A stretch of 64,000 nucleotides of DNA from Undaria pinnatifida (GCA_012845835.1 JABAKD010000029.1:13737892-13801891); one strand, 5' to 3'. Positions 10,390 to 21,696 are shown, counted from the first letter of the stretch. Notes: a model not told the origin generated them from the sequence alone. Translations and numbers: made by a program.

Positions 10390-11330
10390 ACACCGACACG
10401 TTGGTGTGGTTTTCGAAAAGGACCGTCGGGGGCAAAAGGTGGCACAAGCTCAGCCTTAGGGGCGTCACGAGCGTCAATGTGAGAAGAAGACGAGGGGGGG
10501 GGGAGGGGTGATTTATCAGGTTCCCGTTTGTTGATTGGTCAGTTGTAGAGTGTTTGTTCTGTTTGCTGATTGGTCTATGATCGCCGCCGCTTTTTTCCGT
10601 TTTTCTGATTTGCTGATTGGTGTGGTTTTCGAAAATAACTGTTTGGAGAGAAAAGGTGACATAAACTGAGAGCCTTAGGGACGCGATGAGCGTCAATGTG
10701 AAAAGAAGAGGAGGGGGGGGGGTGATTTATCAGGTTCCCGTTTGTTAATTGGTCTGTTGTAGGGTTGTTCTGTTCGCTGATTGGCCTATGAATGCCGCCG
10801 CATTTTTCCGTTTTTCTGATTGGCTGATTAGTGTGGTTTTCGAAAATAACCATTTGGAGAGAAAAGGTGGCATAAACTGAGAGCCTTAGGGACGTGACGA
10901 GCGTCAATCAGCAGGCGAGAGAAGAGGTGTGGATGGTTTTTTCTTCTCCTTGACTATTGATCTACCGTTGGATTATTCTGTTCGATGATTTGGTTTGCGA
11001 ATTCCGCCCCGTTTTTCCGCTCACCGTTCGGCTGATTGGTGTGGTTTTGTAAACGAGCCGGTGGCGGGAAAATGTGGCACGAGCTGGGCCTTACCAGCGT
11101 CACGCGCGTCTATATGAGAAAGGAGGAGAGGGGTGGGTTGGTTTTTCCGTTTGTTGACTGGCCTTCTGCGGGGCTATTCTGTTCAACGATTGGTCTATAC
11201 GAATGCCGCCGCATTTTTCCGCTCGCCGATTGGCTGACTGATGGGATGTTACAAACGAACCATTGGAGGGGAAATATGGCGCGTGCTGAGTCTTAGGGGC
11301 GTGCCGAGCCTTCGCGCGAGAGAAGAGGTT
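10390..11330 (+). repeat. Satellite-like tandem array, unit about 205-220 bp
   Basis: Five units begin near 10395, 10616, 10830, 11036 and 11240. Each has TGGTGTGGTTTTCGAAAA, GGAGAGAAAAGGTG, GAGCCTTAGGG, GTGACGAGCGTCAA, a purine run, CCGTTTGTTGATTGG and GCCGCATTTTTCCG. The minus-strand frames across units are similar to each other only because the DNA is. Confidence 0.8.
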
Positions 11331-11389
11331 TGGACATATTCAGCTATTTACGTATTGTATCTACGGTTCGATGTTGTGGTTTGGTACAC

Positions 11390-11530
11390 AGTAGCGAGAA
11401 AACGATCGCTATCCTGGGAGATAGATGGTGGCCGCAGGCAGTCAAAGACGAAGGAGATAAGACAAGCAAAACTTTTTTACGTGATACAAAAATGGAAGAA
11501 GCGTAACGAACACCCAAATGTTGAAGGTGT
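11390..11530 (+). repeat. Dispersed repeat R4, copy
   Basis: Shares GGGAGATAGATGGTGGCC, GGAGATAAGACAAGCAAAA and CACCCAAATGTTG with the inverted copies at 15890-16100 and 17635-17900. It lies directly upstream of a polypyrimidine tract and the candidate exon at 11607. Confidence 0.55.
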
Positions 11531-11606
11531 CCCCCCCCTCCCCTCTCCCTCCCCCGCCCCCTCCTTTCTGTTGCACCCTTTTCTGATTGCCACCCTTCGT
11601 GCTGAG

Positions 11607-11723
11607 AAGGCTGGAAAGAGCTCTGAACCACTCACGAGCAAGTCGGCGGCAAACGCAGACCCAAGGTTTTGCCTAACTTTGGGCTTTCCGTCTCTCGTCT
11701 TGGGCCTCGAGGGGTCGAGCGAG
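11607..11723 (+). CDS. Candidate internal exon of an unrecognised gene
   Basis: A 117-bp open segment of 39 codons begins in phase 0 after a long C/T tract ending GTGCTGAG. It closes in phase 0 at a strong donor, GAG|GTAAGC. The peptide starts KAGKSSEPLTSKSAANADPR and continues with a hydrophobic stretch (LTLGFPSLVLGLEG). No family is recognised. Splice signals, phase and composition support it. The absence of a recognisable domain and its position among repeats count against it. If real, it could join 6983-7499 and 13153-13263, but I cannot demonstrate the linkage. Confidence 0.35.
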
Positions 11724-11914
11724 GTAAGCAAGGGAGTTCCAATTATTACCTGGCGTTACGCGTGCGTATCTAGACGCGGGAGAAGTTTTTTTATAATTAG
11801 AATGCCGTTCCTGTTTGGCACCGTGATTTTTTTTCCCTCGGGCGGCAGTGTTTTAAGATTTTTGCGCCTTATTAAATCGGTTTTTCGGTGAGGCATTTTC
11901 TTTTTTTTCTTCTT
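11724..11914. other. No recognisable feature
   Basis: T-rich sequence following the candidate donor; nothing else visible. Confidence 0.3.
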
Positions 11915-12115
11915 TTTTTTCTTCATCTCATTTATTGCAATCTTTGCACTGCTCTCTCGCGCTCCCTCCCAGTAGCGGTAACTCAGATCTGGCGGGGGCC
12001 CATAGCGGACCTTTCCCCCCCTTCCCCACTACAGTACGTGCCTTCAGTTTTAGCGCGCGAGAATAATCCAGCATTTTTGTTCCCTCGTCGACGCGCGTCG
12101 AATTGTGTATGTAGA
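11915..12115 (-). repeat. tRNA-derived SINE S1, 5'-truncated copy
   Basis: Minus-strand match to the S1 body, ending in GCAATAAATGAGATGAAG and a 35-bp A-rich tail. The head with A and B boxes is missing. Confidence 0.7.
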
Positions 12116-12329
12116 TACTAAATAAAGCGCTCATCAAGCGACAACAAGCGCCTCTGTTGGTTATATAGCACTACCCACCGTCTATAAACCCAACAGCCTC
12201 GAGCAAAAAAGCCGGTAGGTAAGAGTGCAGCTCTATCGTAGAGGCCGAGGCTAATGGAGTGGGGGGGGGGTGTTAATACATGCTAATACATGTTAACACG
12301 CCCCCCTTTTTCGCTCCTGCATTTGATTG

Positions 12330-12715
12330 GGCCACTCGCACGAGTGACTCCACACACCTCACGGACAAAAAATGAAAAAAACTTAAGCAGTTGTTTTTGG
12401 CGTAGCGCGTAGCAGCAGCTTACCATTCCACTGCTGCGGATTGATACCACAAATTTTAAAACAGCGCGAAAGCTTGTCGGCCGCCCACAGGGTCAGGGGG
12501 GGTCACTCGCGCGCGTGACGCCGAGCCCCTGCGAACAAAAACCACCAACAAAACATAACCCCCCCACCGTGCGACGCCTGGGCCTGGCGGTAGCGCGTAA
12601 GGTGTATCGCCCATCCTACCTTAGCCTTGCATCCTGACATACCTGGTAGGCTACTTGCTGCATGGGGGGTCCCTTATTCGCTGTGTCTCGAGGTCACTCG
12701 CGCGAGTGACCGCCC
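12330..12715. repeat. R8 repeat with recurrent 20-bp palindrome
   Basis: Contains an R8 copy (GGCGTAGCGCGTAGC, CCATTCCACTGC, CACAAATTTTAAA). It also holds three variants of one palindrome: 12331-12349 (partial), 12501-12520 (nearly perfect) and 12692-12711, where GGTCACTCGCGCGAGTGACC is perfect. A fourth variant is at 42592-42609 in a MOK intron. Confidence 0.65.
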
Positions 12716-13152
12716 CCCCCGCCCCCCCTGACAAATTTTCGGTATTAACGCCTTTAGAACTGGAAACCCGTTTTTGGGGACAAATCACTTGGGGTTAGTA
12801 TAGGGAGGCGTTAGGGGCTCTAAAGGGGCCTTTTCATGTTGTTCTAATTGTGTGCTTTTAATCCGCAATGGAGGGGCCGCCAATGGAGCGGTGAGCTACA
12901 TGCGCTGCGTCAAAGCGATCGCCTGAAGTGTTTCTGTCCGTGAGGAGGTAAGGACTCGCTCGTGCGAACGGCTCAAACCGAATAGTGAAATGGGTGTCGT
13001 AAACCCTACGGTAAGCCTTGCACCGGGGGCATTCCACAATGGTTCCAAGTAGCTTTTTTTCCCCCCAACAACGTGAATTAAGTTTTGAACGGGTTGTGAC
13101 CTGCACGCACCCTGTCTGCTCGGCTGAAAAAAAAATTACTCGTCGCCCGCAG
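12716..13152. other. Possible intron upstream of the terminal exon
   Basis: No repeat recognised. The + frame is open from 13018 into the exon below, so the true exon start could lie further upstream than 13153. Confidence 0.3.
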
Positions 13153-13263
13153 TTGGAGCGGGATGCGCTCGTGCAAGGTTTCACGATGCTCATCGAGGAT
13201 CTCAAGGCGGCCGACGACCCGCAGCAGTTCCGCGACCCTGAGCTCGGGACGAGAAACATCTGA
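13153..13263 (+). CDS. Candidate terminal exon of an unrecognised gene
   Basis: After CGCCCGCAG, a phase-0 frame encodes 36 residues and ends at TGA (13261-13263). The peptide begins LERDALVQGFTMLIEDLKAA and continues DDPQQFRDPELG to the stop. It looks like a genuine protein end: an amphipathic helix followed by a polar tail, with sensible codon use. The frame stays open upstream to 13018, so the exon may be longer, but the upstream part has Cys-rich, less natural composition. I recognise no family. It may be the last exon of a + strand gene that includes 6983-7499 and 11607-11723. Confidence 0.45.
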   Translation: MERDALVQGFTMLIEDLKAADDPQQFRDPELGTRNI

Positions 13264-13654
13264 GAGGGGGCGTCGCCGATCGATCGACCGAGCCTGCTTC
13301 TTCCTCTTTTCCCCTCCGCGCCACCACCACAGCCACCACCACCTATATATTGGAGATGGCACTTGATACAGCAGTACGTAGCCATCTAATAGCTGCTTGA
13401 TAGCACCAAGCCGTAGGGTGCATGTAGCTCGTACCCACAGCAAGCAGCAGCGTAGCATTCGAGTCGGCATACGCGCTACAACACCAATGCCAACACCGCC
13501 ACCGCCATCACCGCCATCACTACTTCGCATGGTGACTGGTCATTAGATGGCACGATGATGAGCGATTGGTTGGCATGGTGGTCGGATAATGGTCGGCATG
13601 GTGGCTAGAGATTGGTTGGTGGGATAGTTTGTGCCATGCTCATGCGTGCGTGAT
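13264..13654. other. Possible 3' flank of the unknown gene; no other feature
   Basis: Contains short CCACCA and GCCACC-type repeats (about 13318-13345 and 13492-13520) and GGTCGG/GGTTGG-rich phrases. Nothing else is seen. Confidence 0.3.
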
Positions 13655-13995
13655 GCAGCAGTGTAAGCGTCGGGTTTCGAATTGGTAGGCTTTTTATTAT
13701 ACGCCCAGGTGCGCATTTTACAGTATAATAGGCGTTGGGTTTCGAATCTGTAGATAAGCATTTTAATTCCATGCCGATGTGCTGTGTGTTGCGTGTAATG
13801 TACTCGTTGTTTTTCGAATTGGTGGGCGTTTCGCTGCCGTGTTCACGCGTGAGTGTAAACAGTATTACAGGCGTTGGGTTTCGAATGGGTAGGCGATTGT
13901 TTTCAATGCCGACACGCGCGCGTTACAGTATTACAGACGATAGGGTTTCGATTGATAGGCTTTGTTCAAACTGGCGAGTACTCACCCGCGCGTTT
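13655..13995 (+). repeat. Diverged tandem array with GGGTTTCGAAT boxes
   Basis: Five GGGTTTCGAAT/TTTTTCGAAT boxes, each followed by TGGTAGGC and an ACAGTATTACAGGCG-type linker, spaced about 60-110 bp. Confidence 0.6.
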
Positions 13996-14234
13996 TTTTT
14001 AATGAGAGAAAAGCAAGGTATCAAGGATATGGTACGGTTCTCGGCATAGCAGCTACTTTTGGTAATTTTTAGGAGCTGGCCGTCGTGCATACCGCCGCCG
14101 ACCATGCTTTTTTTAAAGTGTTTTAATATTCTATTCGCCGGTTGTTCTTGACGGTTTTTTAAGTTGCCATTCGTACATGAGCGCGGCCTAATTTCTGCTG
14201 CTATGCTGCTATTGGTCAACGTTCCCTGGCCATG

Positions 14235-14965
14235 GTGCTACCCCCCCCCCCCCTCCCCCCCACTCTCTCTCTCTTGGCGTAGTTGGTTGTGTGTAGAATC
14301 CCTGGTGGCGTGTTTTTGGATGTTTGCGTGGCGTGGTGATACCCATATACCGTACACGCAGCAGGCAGGTTGGAGTTTGCGTGGTGGTACATCGTCCGGA
14401 GCAAGACAGGGGATGGGGCAAGGGTAACAGGGTGTGAGTGTGTGTACGACCCCCCCCCCCCCCCGCAACACACGCAATTCGTCCCCCCCCCCTACCGTCC
14501 CCGTCCTCCCTCTCTTTCTGTGACTCAATTGGCTGTATGTAGAAACCCTATTGGCGTGTGTTGCGACGTTCATGTGGCGTGGTGGCGCCGGCCGTACGAC
14601 GAGTAGAAGGCAGGGGTTCGCGTGGTGGTGTATCGTCCGAAGCAAGCTTTATTATTATAGAGGACGGGGCGAGGCGGGTAACGGTGTGCGTGCAATGCCC
14701 CCCCCCCTCCCGCCCGCTCCCCCCCCTCATCCCCACCCCCGCAATCTCTTGGCTAAGTGGGTTGTGTGTAGAGACCCTGGTGGCGTGTTTTCTGGATGCT
14801 CAAGGGACGTGATCGACAACAGGCCGTCCGAGTACCAGGCAGGCAGAGGCAGGCAGGAGTTTTTTTCGCTTGGTGATGTTTCGCCTGAAGCAAGCAGGGC
14901 CAGGATAAAGACAGGTGACGGGGCGAGGATACCTCGTGTTACTTCCGGCGGGAAACAATCCACGC
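14235..14965 (+). repeat. Tandem array, three units of about 235 bp with poly(C) blocks
   Basis: Units start near 14240, 14450 and 14700 with runs of C. Each then has TTGGCTGTATGTAGAAACCC-like, TGGCGTGTTTT, a CAGGCAGG box and GGGGCGAGG before the next poly(C). All frames here are repeat by-products. Confidence 0.75.
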
Positions 14966-15889
14966 GGACGAAAATTCGAGTATTTTTTTCTCCTGAAAAA
15001 ACGCGGGTGCAGTCCTAAAGAAGGCAACAAACTTTTTTCTTCCGCTGCACTCCCGACATATGAGGACGGAAATACGTGGGATTAGACTAGTAAGACTAAA
15101 AATAGGAGTAGGAACAGGGGCAAAGATGAGTGGTGTGCGAGAGAGAGAGCAGAGTATGGCTTTGGCCCCCCTTCGTTGGAACGAAAATCGATGACAATGC
15201 CGGAGTGTGTGCGTGAGAGAGTGAGTGATAATTTGATGGAAGCGCGCGACACGCCTTATGAAGTCTGTCTGCGAGCCCTGTGAAATTTCGCCGGGTCGGG
15301 CGTCACAGGCGTTCTTGTGAAAGTGGCGTTTTCCAGGGGGGGGGGGGGGGCGGGAGCGCCTGGTTGGGTTTCACGTTGTCGAAACGGTGTTTTGGAGAGG
15401 GAGGGGCTGCTTTTGGTATTGTGTTTTGGGTACGAGGGGTGTTGGTTAAGCTGCTATAGTCGCTGCCATCCTCTGCTTGGAGCGGCGTTCGAGCTTGGGC
15501 TCGACAAGTGCGAGTACACCCGACTGTTTTGGTGCTGTTTATCTAGGCTTGGCTGCTTTAGCAGCGGGTACGCAAAGCTGTTTGATGCTGTATGCGAGAC
15601 CTGGTTGCTTCAGTGTCGACTAGAGTTGTTTGGGTGCTGTTTATGTAGCCATGATTTGCTTCGCCACAGCGAGCAGCACGAACTTGTTTTTGTGATGTTC
15701 ATGCAGGCCTGGTTTCGTCGTCATCGACGAGCGATTCCACTCTTGCATGATGCAAGTGTGCCTGCCTGCTGTAGAATTGAAAGTGGGGTGATATGATGTG
15801 CTGTGATTTTAGGTGCTGTGCCTGGCTGTGTTGTGGAACGTTGCGTCCCAATCGGCTGCGATGCTTTTTTTTCGGTTTTGTATTTTCTG
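14966..15889. other. Low-grade repeats, no gene
   Basis: GTGAGAGAG-type purine stretches (15130-15230), a 14-G run (15338-15351), and a loose repeat of GGTGCTGTTTATGTAG phrases at about 15470-15830. The + frame 15317-15796 is Cys/Leu-rich and repetitive, with no recognised domain. Confidence 0.35.
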
Positions 15890-16100
15890 TGTGGTAGTTT
15901 GGATACGGCCAAGGCTAAGCAGGGGGGCGTACTCTTTTGTTGCTTGCCTTAGTAATTTGACCATTGACCACGCACCCCTTTTGAGACGGAGCACCGTTCC
16001 CCCTCCTAATAGAGACACCTCCAGCGTTTGGGTGCTCAGTGCGTTTGTTTCTTCCGTATATTGAAAAAGAGAGCTTGTCTTTTCTCCTCTAGTCTATACA
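15890..16100 (-). repeat. Dispersed repeat R4, copy
   Basis: Inverted relative to 6815-6945 and 11390-11530; same strand as 17635-17900. On the minus strand it carries GGAACGGTGCTCCG and GTCAAATTACTAAGGCAAGC. Confidence 0.6.
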
Positions 16101-16629
16101 TTTTAATTTAATTTGTGTTGTACGTACTTTGTTTTGGGTTGTTTTGCTGTGTTGCGTTGTGATTGGGCGTGTTGTGAGTCATCACGCTCCGTTCCGTCTG
16201 GCTGCGTTGTGCAATTAGTTGTGTTGTGATTTCGTTGCTCTGATTTCCGGCGGGTGGGAAGTCTGCCATAGTTGGTGCCATGTGTCACTCACAAGATCAC
16301 GCTACCACCGATATTTGCAGAGGAGACGTCCTGCCGACCGAATGGCTGTAAGACGCGCGGAGGTGGTATTTTATAATGTATGCAATGGGGTTCGATTTAT
16401 TCTTTCAATCGTGATTTTTTTTTATTCCCAGTTTCGCAGGAGAGTTTGCTCTCTACACGGCCCTAATCTATACAACTGGGCCATAGATGTTGTGTGTTTG
16501 TACTCACGTTTGCTTTCCAACTCGACTCGCTGGAGGTTCTACGCTCAACGACCTTGAGGCGGGTGTCTGTATAGGTGTTACTTCTCGAGCTACTCGGGTT
16601 AAACGTCTGATTCGCTACCCAGCCCATAC
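16101..16629. other. No recognisable feature
   Basis: GT-rich phrases near 16110-16230; no gene-like frame. Confidence 0.3.
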
Positions 16630-17045
16630 TTGAAGGACTTACCAAAAAAAGGACCGCTGCTAAAACGCAAAAAACAAGGCAATAAAAGACTCCAGGCTGT
16701 TTTTTTTACAGGAAAATACGCAACTCTGGAGCCCGTTACACAAGGCGAGAAGGAATCCAGGCCGATGTTTTACAGGAAAACAAAAAAAAAATCAGAAGCC
16801 GTTGCACTACACAAGGTAGTAAGCAACAAGGAATCCAGGCTGATTTTTGTCAGAAGTGCATGCGAAATTCTGGAGCCGTTAAACCGAAGAGTGTTGTGGA
16901 GCGCGCCCTTTCACTACACAAGGTAATAAGTAACGAGGAATCCAGGCTGATTTTTATCAGGAAAATGCGAAAATTTTGGAGCCGTTAAGCTGAAGAAGAT
17001 ATATGTGGAGCGCGCCCTTTCTTACGCAAGAAATCCAGCCTTAGC
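16630..17045 (+). repeat. Tandem array, unit about 100 bp
   Basis: About four diverged units with GGAATCCAGGCTGATTTTT, ATCAGGAAAATGCGAA, TCTGGAGCCGTTAA and GTGGAGCGCGCCCTTTC. Confidence 0.7.
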
Positions 17046-17089
17046 CAGCATTCCTGATTTCGTTAGGTGTCCTGCATTCATTGCGTTTT

Positions 17090-17632
17090 ATTCTTCGTGG
17101 GCGGGGTACTCATTTCATGCATCGCCTTAGTCTTAAGATCATAGACCCTCGCATCCCTGCAATGCCGGGACGGAGCAAGCCGAGTTTTCGCTGAACAGGC
17201 AGACATCGCGTGCATCATCAAGCGCGAAGCGCCGTGAGGTGTTCGGCGAGTCGCATCAAGGGTTTGAGCTGTATCCTATACCAAGAACCACTTGTGAGGC
17301 GAACTTCGGCACCCTGTGCGCACTTTCTTGCATGTGGATGACGCCTTCGCATTGATTTCTTGATGTTCTGGTGTAGCCACTTCGAGACACAGCGATGGGG
17401 ATAGTATGTAACTGCCTCGAGGGCGCCTATCCATATGCGCAGTACGTGGTATCATTCTCCTTGCGCGGAGCTAAGGCTCTCCACTCCGCATAACATGATC
17501 TAACTCGATCACCATCTCTGTTTCCCGCAAAACATGACAACAAAAAAGACCGGCACCCTGGTGATCTAGCCCGCGCAGTGAGAGGCGTTTTTTACAGCGT
17601 CGTTGCCAACCAACCCCATCCCCAGCAGGGGA
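17090..17632 (-). repeat. Dispersed repeat R3, long copy
   Basis: Inverse complement of the 6228-6775 copy with the same block order, but without a poly(G) run on its left edge. Confidence 0.7.
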
Positions 17633-17634
17633 GC

Positions 17635-17900
17635 GGGGGATGGGGAGGGCATACTCATTTGGTGCTTGGCTTGGTCATTTGACCATACCACTGACCACGC
17701 ATCCCTCGGAGCACGGTTCCTACTCCTAATGGAGACATCTCCAACATTTGGACGCTCAGAACATTTCGTCCATACCAGGTATATATTGCTTAATTGTATT
17801 TTGCTTATCTTATCTTCTCCCTCTTTGGCCGTCTGTGGCCACCATCTATCTCCTGGTACAGTGAACGAGGGGAGTATTTACGATATTTTGGGGCGTGCTC
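17635..17900 (-). repeat. Dispersed repeat R4, longest copy
   Basis: Includes, on the minus strand, CCAGGAGATAGATGGTGGCC, AAGATAAGATAAGCAAAA, CCAAATGTTGGA, CCGTGCTCCG and GGTCAAATGACCAAGC. It lies immediately next to the R3 copy, as in the 6.2-6.9 kb arrangement (R3 then R4). R3 and R4 may therefore be parts of one larger element. Confidence 0.6.
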
Positions 17901-18950
17901 CGCCTACTCCCCCAGCGCACAGTCTTGCAACGTTAGAAAACTTCCACTGAACGATAACTCATGCCACGAAGTGTACGCTCAGTTTCGAAGATGTATCGTA
18001 TGTATAGCGACAAAATATCGCTGAACACATTTTCTTCCGTCGCCGTTTTTTCTCGCGATGTCGCCTTGTTGAGAGACGCAGCACATCCACGGAGCGAGCA
18101 GTCAGCGCGTCTTTCCCTTCTCCCTCAAGTTCTGAAGCGCCGCACACGTCCGTAGGGTCTTGGAGGGGCTTCGCAGAAAGACGCGTATCGCGCGAGTGAA
18201 AAAGTAGTTACTAAGCGCTATGCCAACCAGTGAACAGTACGACTCATTCGCGATGCTGCAAGCTATGGTACACCCCGCCAGATAGGTATTCCCGTGCAAA
18301 CAAACTGAGTCTGCTGTTTTGGCGTGCGCAGGACGGAGGCATGCTCAGCTGATGTCCTGCTGATGTTAGGACAAGCTCCTCGGGTCGGAGGCATGTTTCT
18401 GCCGACAATTTTGGTAGCCTGTTCGTCCGACCATCCAGCTTAACGCCTTGCTCACTACTGGAAACTTTTTTTTACAATTTTACTTGACATTAGTATAGGG
18501 CGGGATTTTGATGTTACCGCATTGGTGAATCAACAGGAGGGGAAACATTGACGAACGACGCTGACGATTGCAGGACCAACCGCATGAACCTACATGGGCT
18601 GCTATCTTTTTTTTGGGGGGGAGGGATGAGTGTAATGCAGGATTCCGGCGCAAGGAATAACGCGAAACTATCGTGTGTTGCGCGTTCATGCTATGATAAT
18701 GACCTCATTAATTTCTTGATTATTTTATCGTTATGCGTGGGTCCCAAAACGGCAAAGAAACAAACCAACCCGCTAGGGGAACAGAGCGCAAATGCCGTTA
18801 ATTTCGGCTGCACTACTGTGGCTACTAAGCCGTGCGTAGACGTTCCAACCGATTTTCACCGCATTTATCGGGATGCCGCCTCATTTTTGACCGCCTTGTT
18901 TGGGGGGGGGGGCTATCGTATGCATGGAATGAGCACCCCCCACCCCCCTA
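17901..18950. other. No gene recognised
   Basis: Short unrelated frames only. A TTTGGGGG-type run at 18900-18912 precedes an R3 fragment. Confidence 0.35.
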
Positions 18951-19045
18951 AGCCCGACATGCTCCGTCACAGTGCTGTAGTGGTGCGGTGGTCTCCGGTG
19001 ATACGACGACGGCCATGCATTAAATGAACACCCCCCCCCCCCCTC
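18951..19045 (+). repeat. Dispersed repeat R3, 3' fragment
   Basis: CCCGACATGCTCCGTC, GGTGATACGACGACGGCCAT and GCATTAAATGAACA, then a run of C: the R3 3' end. Confidence 0.55.
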
Positions 19046-19084
19046 CCCCCCGCCGCCTCCTCTAAACCACGCAAACTGTTGGGT

Positions 19085-20280
19085 GGCCCATAGGCAACCC
19101 ATGGGAAACCCATGATCCAGCCCAGAAATTATGTTACTGATCAGTCAGACATTGCGTGCACCAACGTCGAAGCGCAAGGTGACCCATGGGGAAGTAATTT
19201 TAACCCATGGGTGATCCATGGGCCACCCATGGGCCAGCACGACGAACTCATCGGCGACCCATGGGCGATCCATTGGCGAGGGTGACCCGTGAAAGACCAT
19301 GGGCGACCCGTGGGCCAGATCCATAGGTGATCCGTGGGAGATCCATGGCCCATGGGCGACACATGGCCGAGCACTCCAAACCCATTGGTGATCCATGAGC
19401 GACCCATGGGCAACCCACGGACAGGTACTGGACGACCCATAGGTCGGCATTACAAAGCCATGGGGGAAACATCGTGTCAGCGTATGGCTGAACCGTGCAC
19501 GAGCAGTAGAAACCCGTGGACCACACATGGGAGACCCATGGGTCCGGAGTGTTGGCCCATGGGTCGTTCATGGGTGGGTCCATAGGGTTACCCGCCGGTC
19601 GCCGATGTGTTCTAACGTTCTGACTGCTTGCCCATGGGTCACATATGAGTTTGCAGACATTGCCCATACATCACACTGTTGGGTCTTCCATGAGCTTTGA
19701 GAATGTTAACCCATCGGTCGCCCATGGCTTTAGACTCGATCGATCACCATGGGTTATCCATGGCCAATGGGTTACCCATGAGTTGGTCGCCCATGGGTAC
19801 AGAGTGCCGGGTCGCCAAATGCTGGCTCGTGGCTCGCCCATGGTTCCCCCATGGGTACAGAGTGCTTGCCCGTGGATCATACATTGGCAACCCGTGGATC
19901 ACCAACTAGTGTGTAGTGACCCATCGGTCGCCCACAGGTGGGTCGCCTGTGGGCTTAGACGGTGTGCCCATGGGTCGCCGGTGGACCGCCAGTAAGGTTG
20001 TGGCGCCGGCCCATAGGTCACTCATGGGCTCAGAGTGTTTGCCAATCGGTCATCCATCGGACTGGATCACCCTGACGGGTAACTCATGGGCCACCGATGG
20101 CTGGGTCGCCCATGGATATAAAGTGCTGCCGGCCAGTGGTGGATCATGATCACCGATGGGTCGCCCATGACTCTAGAGCGCTTGTTCATGGGTCACACAT
20201 GGGAGACTCATGGGACACCCATGAGTTTGTAGCGCCCCATGAGTCGCCCATGGTGGTTCACTTGTGGGTCGTCCGGGGTC
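19085..20280. repeat. CATGGG-rich imperfect array with a central orientation switch
   Basis: About 1.2 kb containing dozens of CCCATGGG-type boxes. In the left part (to about 19440) the phrase is mostly GCGACCCATGGGCGATCCAT. In the right part (from about 19620) it is mostly the reverse complement, GGTCGCCCATGGGT, with AGTGCTTGCCCATGGG spacers. The array is therefore a large imperfect inverted repeat as well as a tandem one. All the HGSPMG-like frames on both strands are repeat by-products. Confidence 0.85.
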
Positions 20281-20282
20281 GA

Positions 20283-20545
20283 CGGGGGCTACGATAGAGG
20301 TTTGCACCACTTTTTTTCTGGGGCTTCCCATTTTTAGAGCTTAAGACCTCTCCCCAAAACTGTTTTGAAAAAAAAAAACAGAAGCTTGCTACCGGATGAA
20401 AAAAATCCCCATGTCCAATTACATATACAACGAGAATCATGCAAGAAAAGAAAAATGGCGTTTTTTTTTCCGACGATTTTGGGTCAAGGAACCTCGTCAT
20501 TCAGAAAGTGATTTCGCCAAAAAACGGTATACCTCTGTCGTTTAT
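20283..20545 (+). repeat. Dispersed repeat R5, copy 1
   Basis: Shares GGGCTACGATAGAGG, AAGACCTCTCCC, AATCATGCAA, CGACGATTTT, ATTCAGAAAG and GCCAAAAA, in that order, with 47878-48200. Confidence 0.65.
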
Positions 20546-21140
20546 AGCACGTGCCCGTCGCCCATGGATTTGGAGTGGAGTCGTCTCACGCGGTAGGGGT
20601 CTGCACTTACTACTGGGTCAAGCTTTTTTTTTGTCTGAGCTCTTCAAGCGTGCAACAATCGGATACCACGATACTTTTATGAGTATGCTTAGCGCTGTCG
20701 ATGTCTTAGTTTTGCTGGGGTGTGCGGTTGTTCCACTTTTGGTATTCAGTGCGCTAGGCATGGCCAAATAACTCTCCTTTTTACAGCAGTACGAGCTGGT
20801 CTGACCAAGTGGCTGGTTTTCAATTCGATCGGCGTTTTTGGCAGTCGTTTCGAAACACGAGGAGTCCAGAGTTGGCAGACAGACGTGTTCCTTAGCATGC
20901 AGCGCATCTCTGCAGGGGTTAGCATGTTTGGAATCGGAGTTGATGTCGTCGAGAGTTCCCTCACCAAGATAGTGCCATCACGTACGGACGTATCTCGATA
21001 CGGGAATCTGCACGAAAGTTCGAAAACTCTGCGCTGCGGACGACGCTGAAACTCGGTGTGAGCATTCCCTGAGGAATGGCGGAACGATCTATGTCCTCAT
21101 TGCAACCTAATTCACTTTCAATAAAGATATTATATTATTC
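20546..21140. other. No gene recognised
   Basis: Frames at 20439-20771 and 20720-21049 show no family resemblance. Confidence 0.35.
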
Positions 21141-21149
21141 AAGGGCTCT

Positions 21150-21181
21150 GCATGGGTGCCTGCATTCGCCGGCACCCATGC
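21150..21181. repeat. Conserved hairpin H1, copy a
   Basis: Arms 21150-21163 and 21168-21181 pair over 14 bp with one mismatch around the loop ATTC. Stem position 6 is a T-A pair, as in copy c (27873-27900). Copies b and d have C-G there. Confidence 0.8.
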
Positions 21182-21696
21182 TCCGGGTAAGGCAGGGCAG
21201 CACTTCGACTTGTTCGATTCAATATCCGATAGAGAGTAAAAACCATCACTACGCAACACATAGCGTACGCGTGTAGAAGGTAAAGTGACCCCAAGGTATC
21301 GATATAGTCTAACTGTGGACTACTTACTTTTGCCGTTTCTTGCGTGAATTCGATTCCGAACTTCATCATACTATTTCGCTAGGATTAATCCGAGCCCATG
21401 CAGACTGACCCTTTAGTCTGGCCACGAAGAGACGTTTCGAGTGCATTTCTTGTGGATGTTTTGACTCAACCAAGCATCCAGGGCCAGCAAGGGGAGGCCA
21501 TGTATGCTGCATGTTCTCTACGTAGCCACTGAGAGGCGCGCACTGAGCCAGCTTCTGCTACTACACCATGCATGATGTAGTATCTAGATCCCAGGCTCGC
21601 AGACCGACTGTCTGTGTGTATAGTGTGATCGTGGAGAGACTTGCTGACGGTGTTCTCGGCGTGAAACACGGTGTCGCTCCCTTCGTCATTCAATTC

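Noticed and set aside
15317-15796. 159-codon Cys/Leu-rich frame
   Set aside because: It follows loose GGTGCTGTTTATGTAG-type repeats and lacks any recognisable motif.
19141-20149. Several overlapping frames with HGSPMG-like repeats on both strands
   Set aside because: All frames are open because the CATGGG unit lacks stops; this is repeat structure, not protein.
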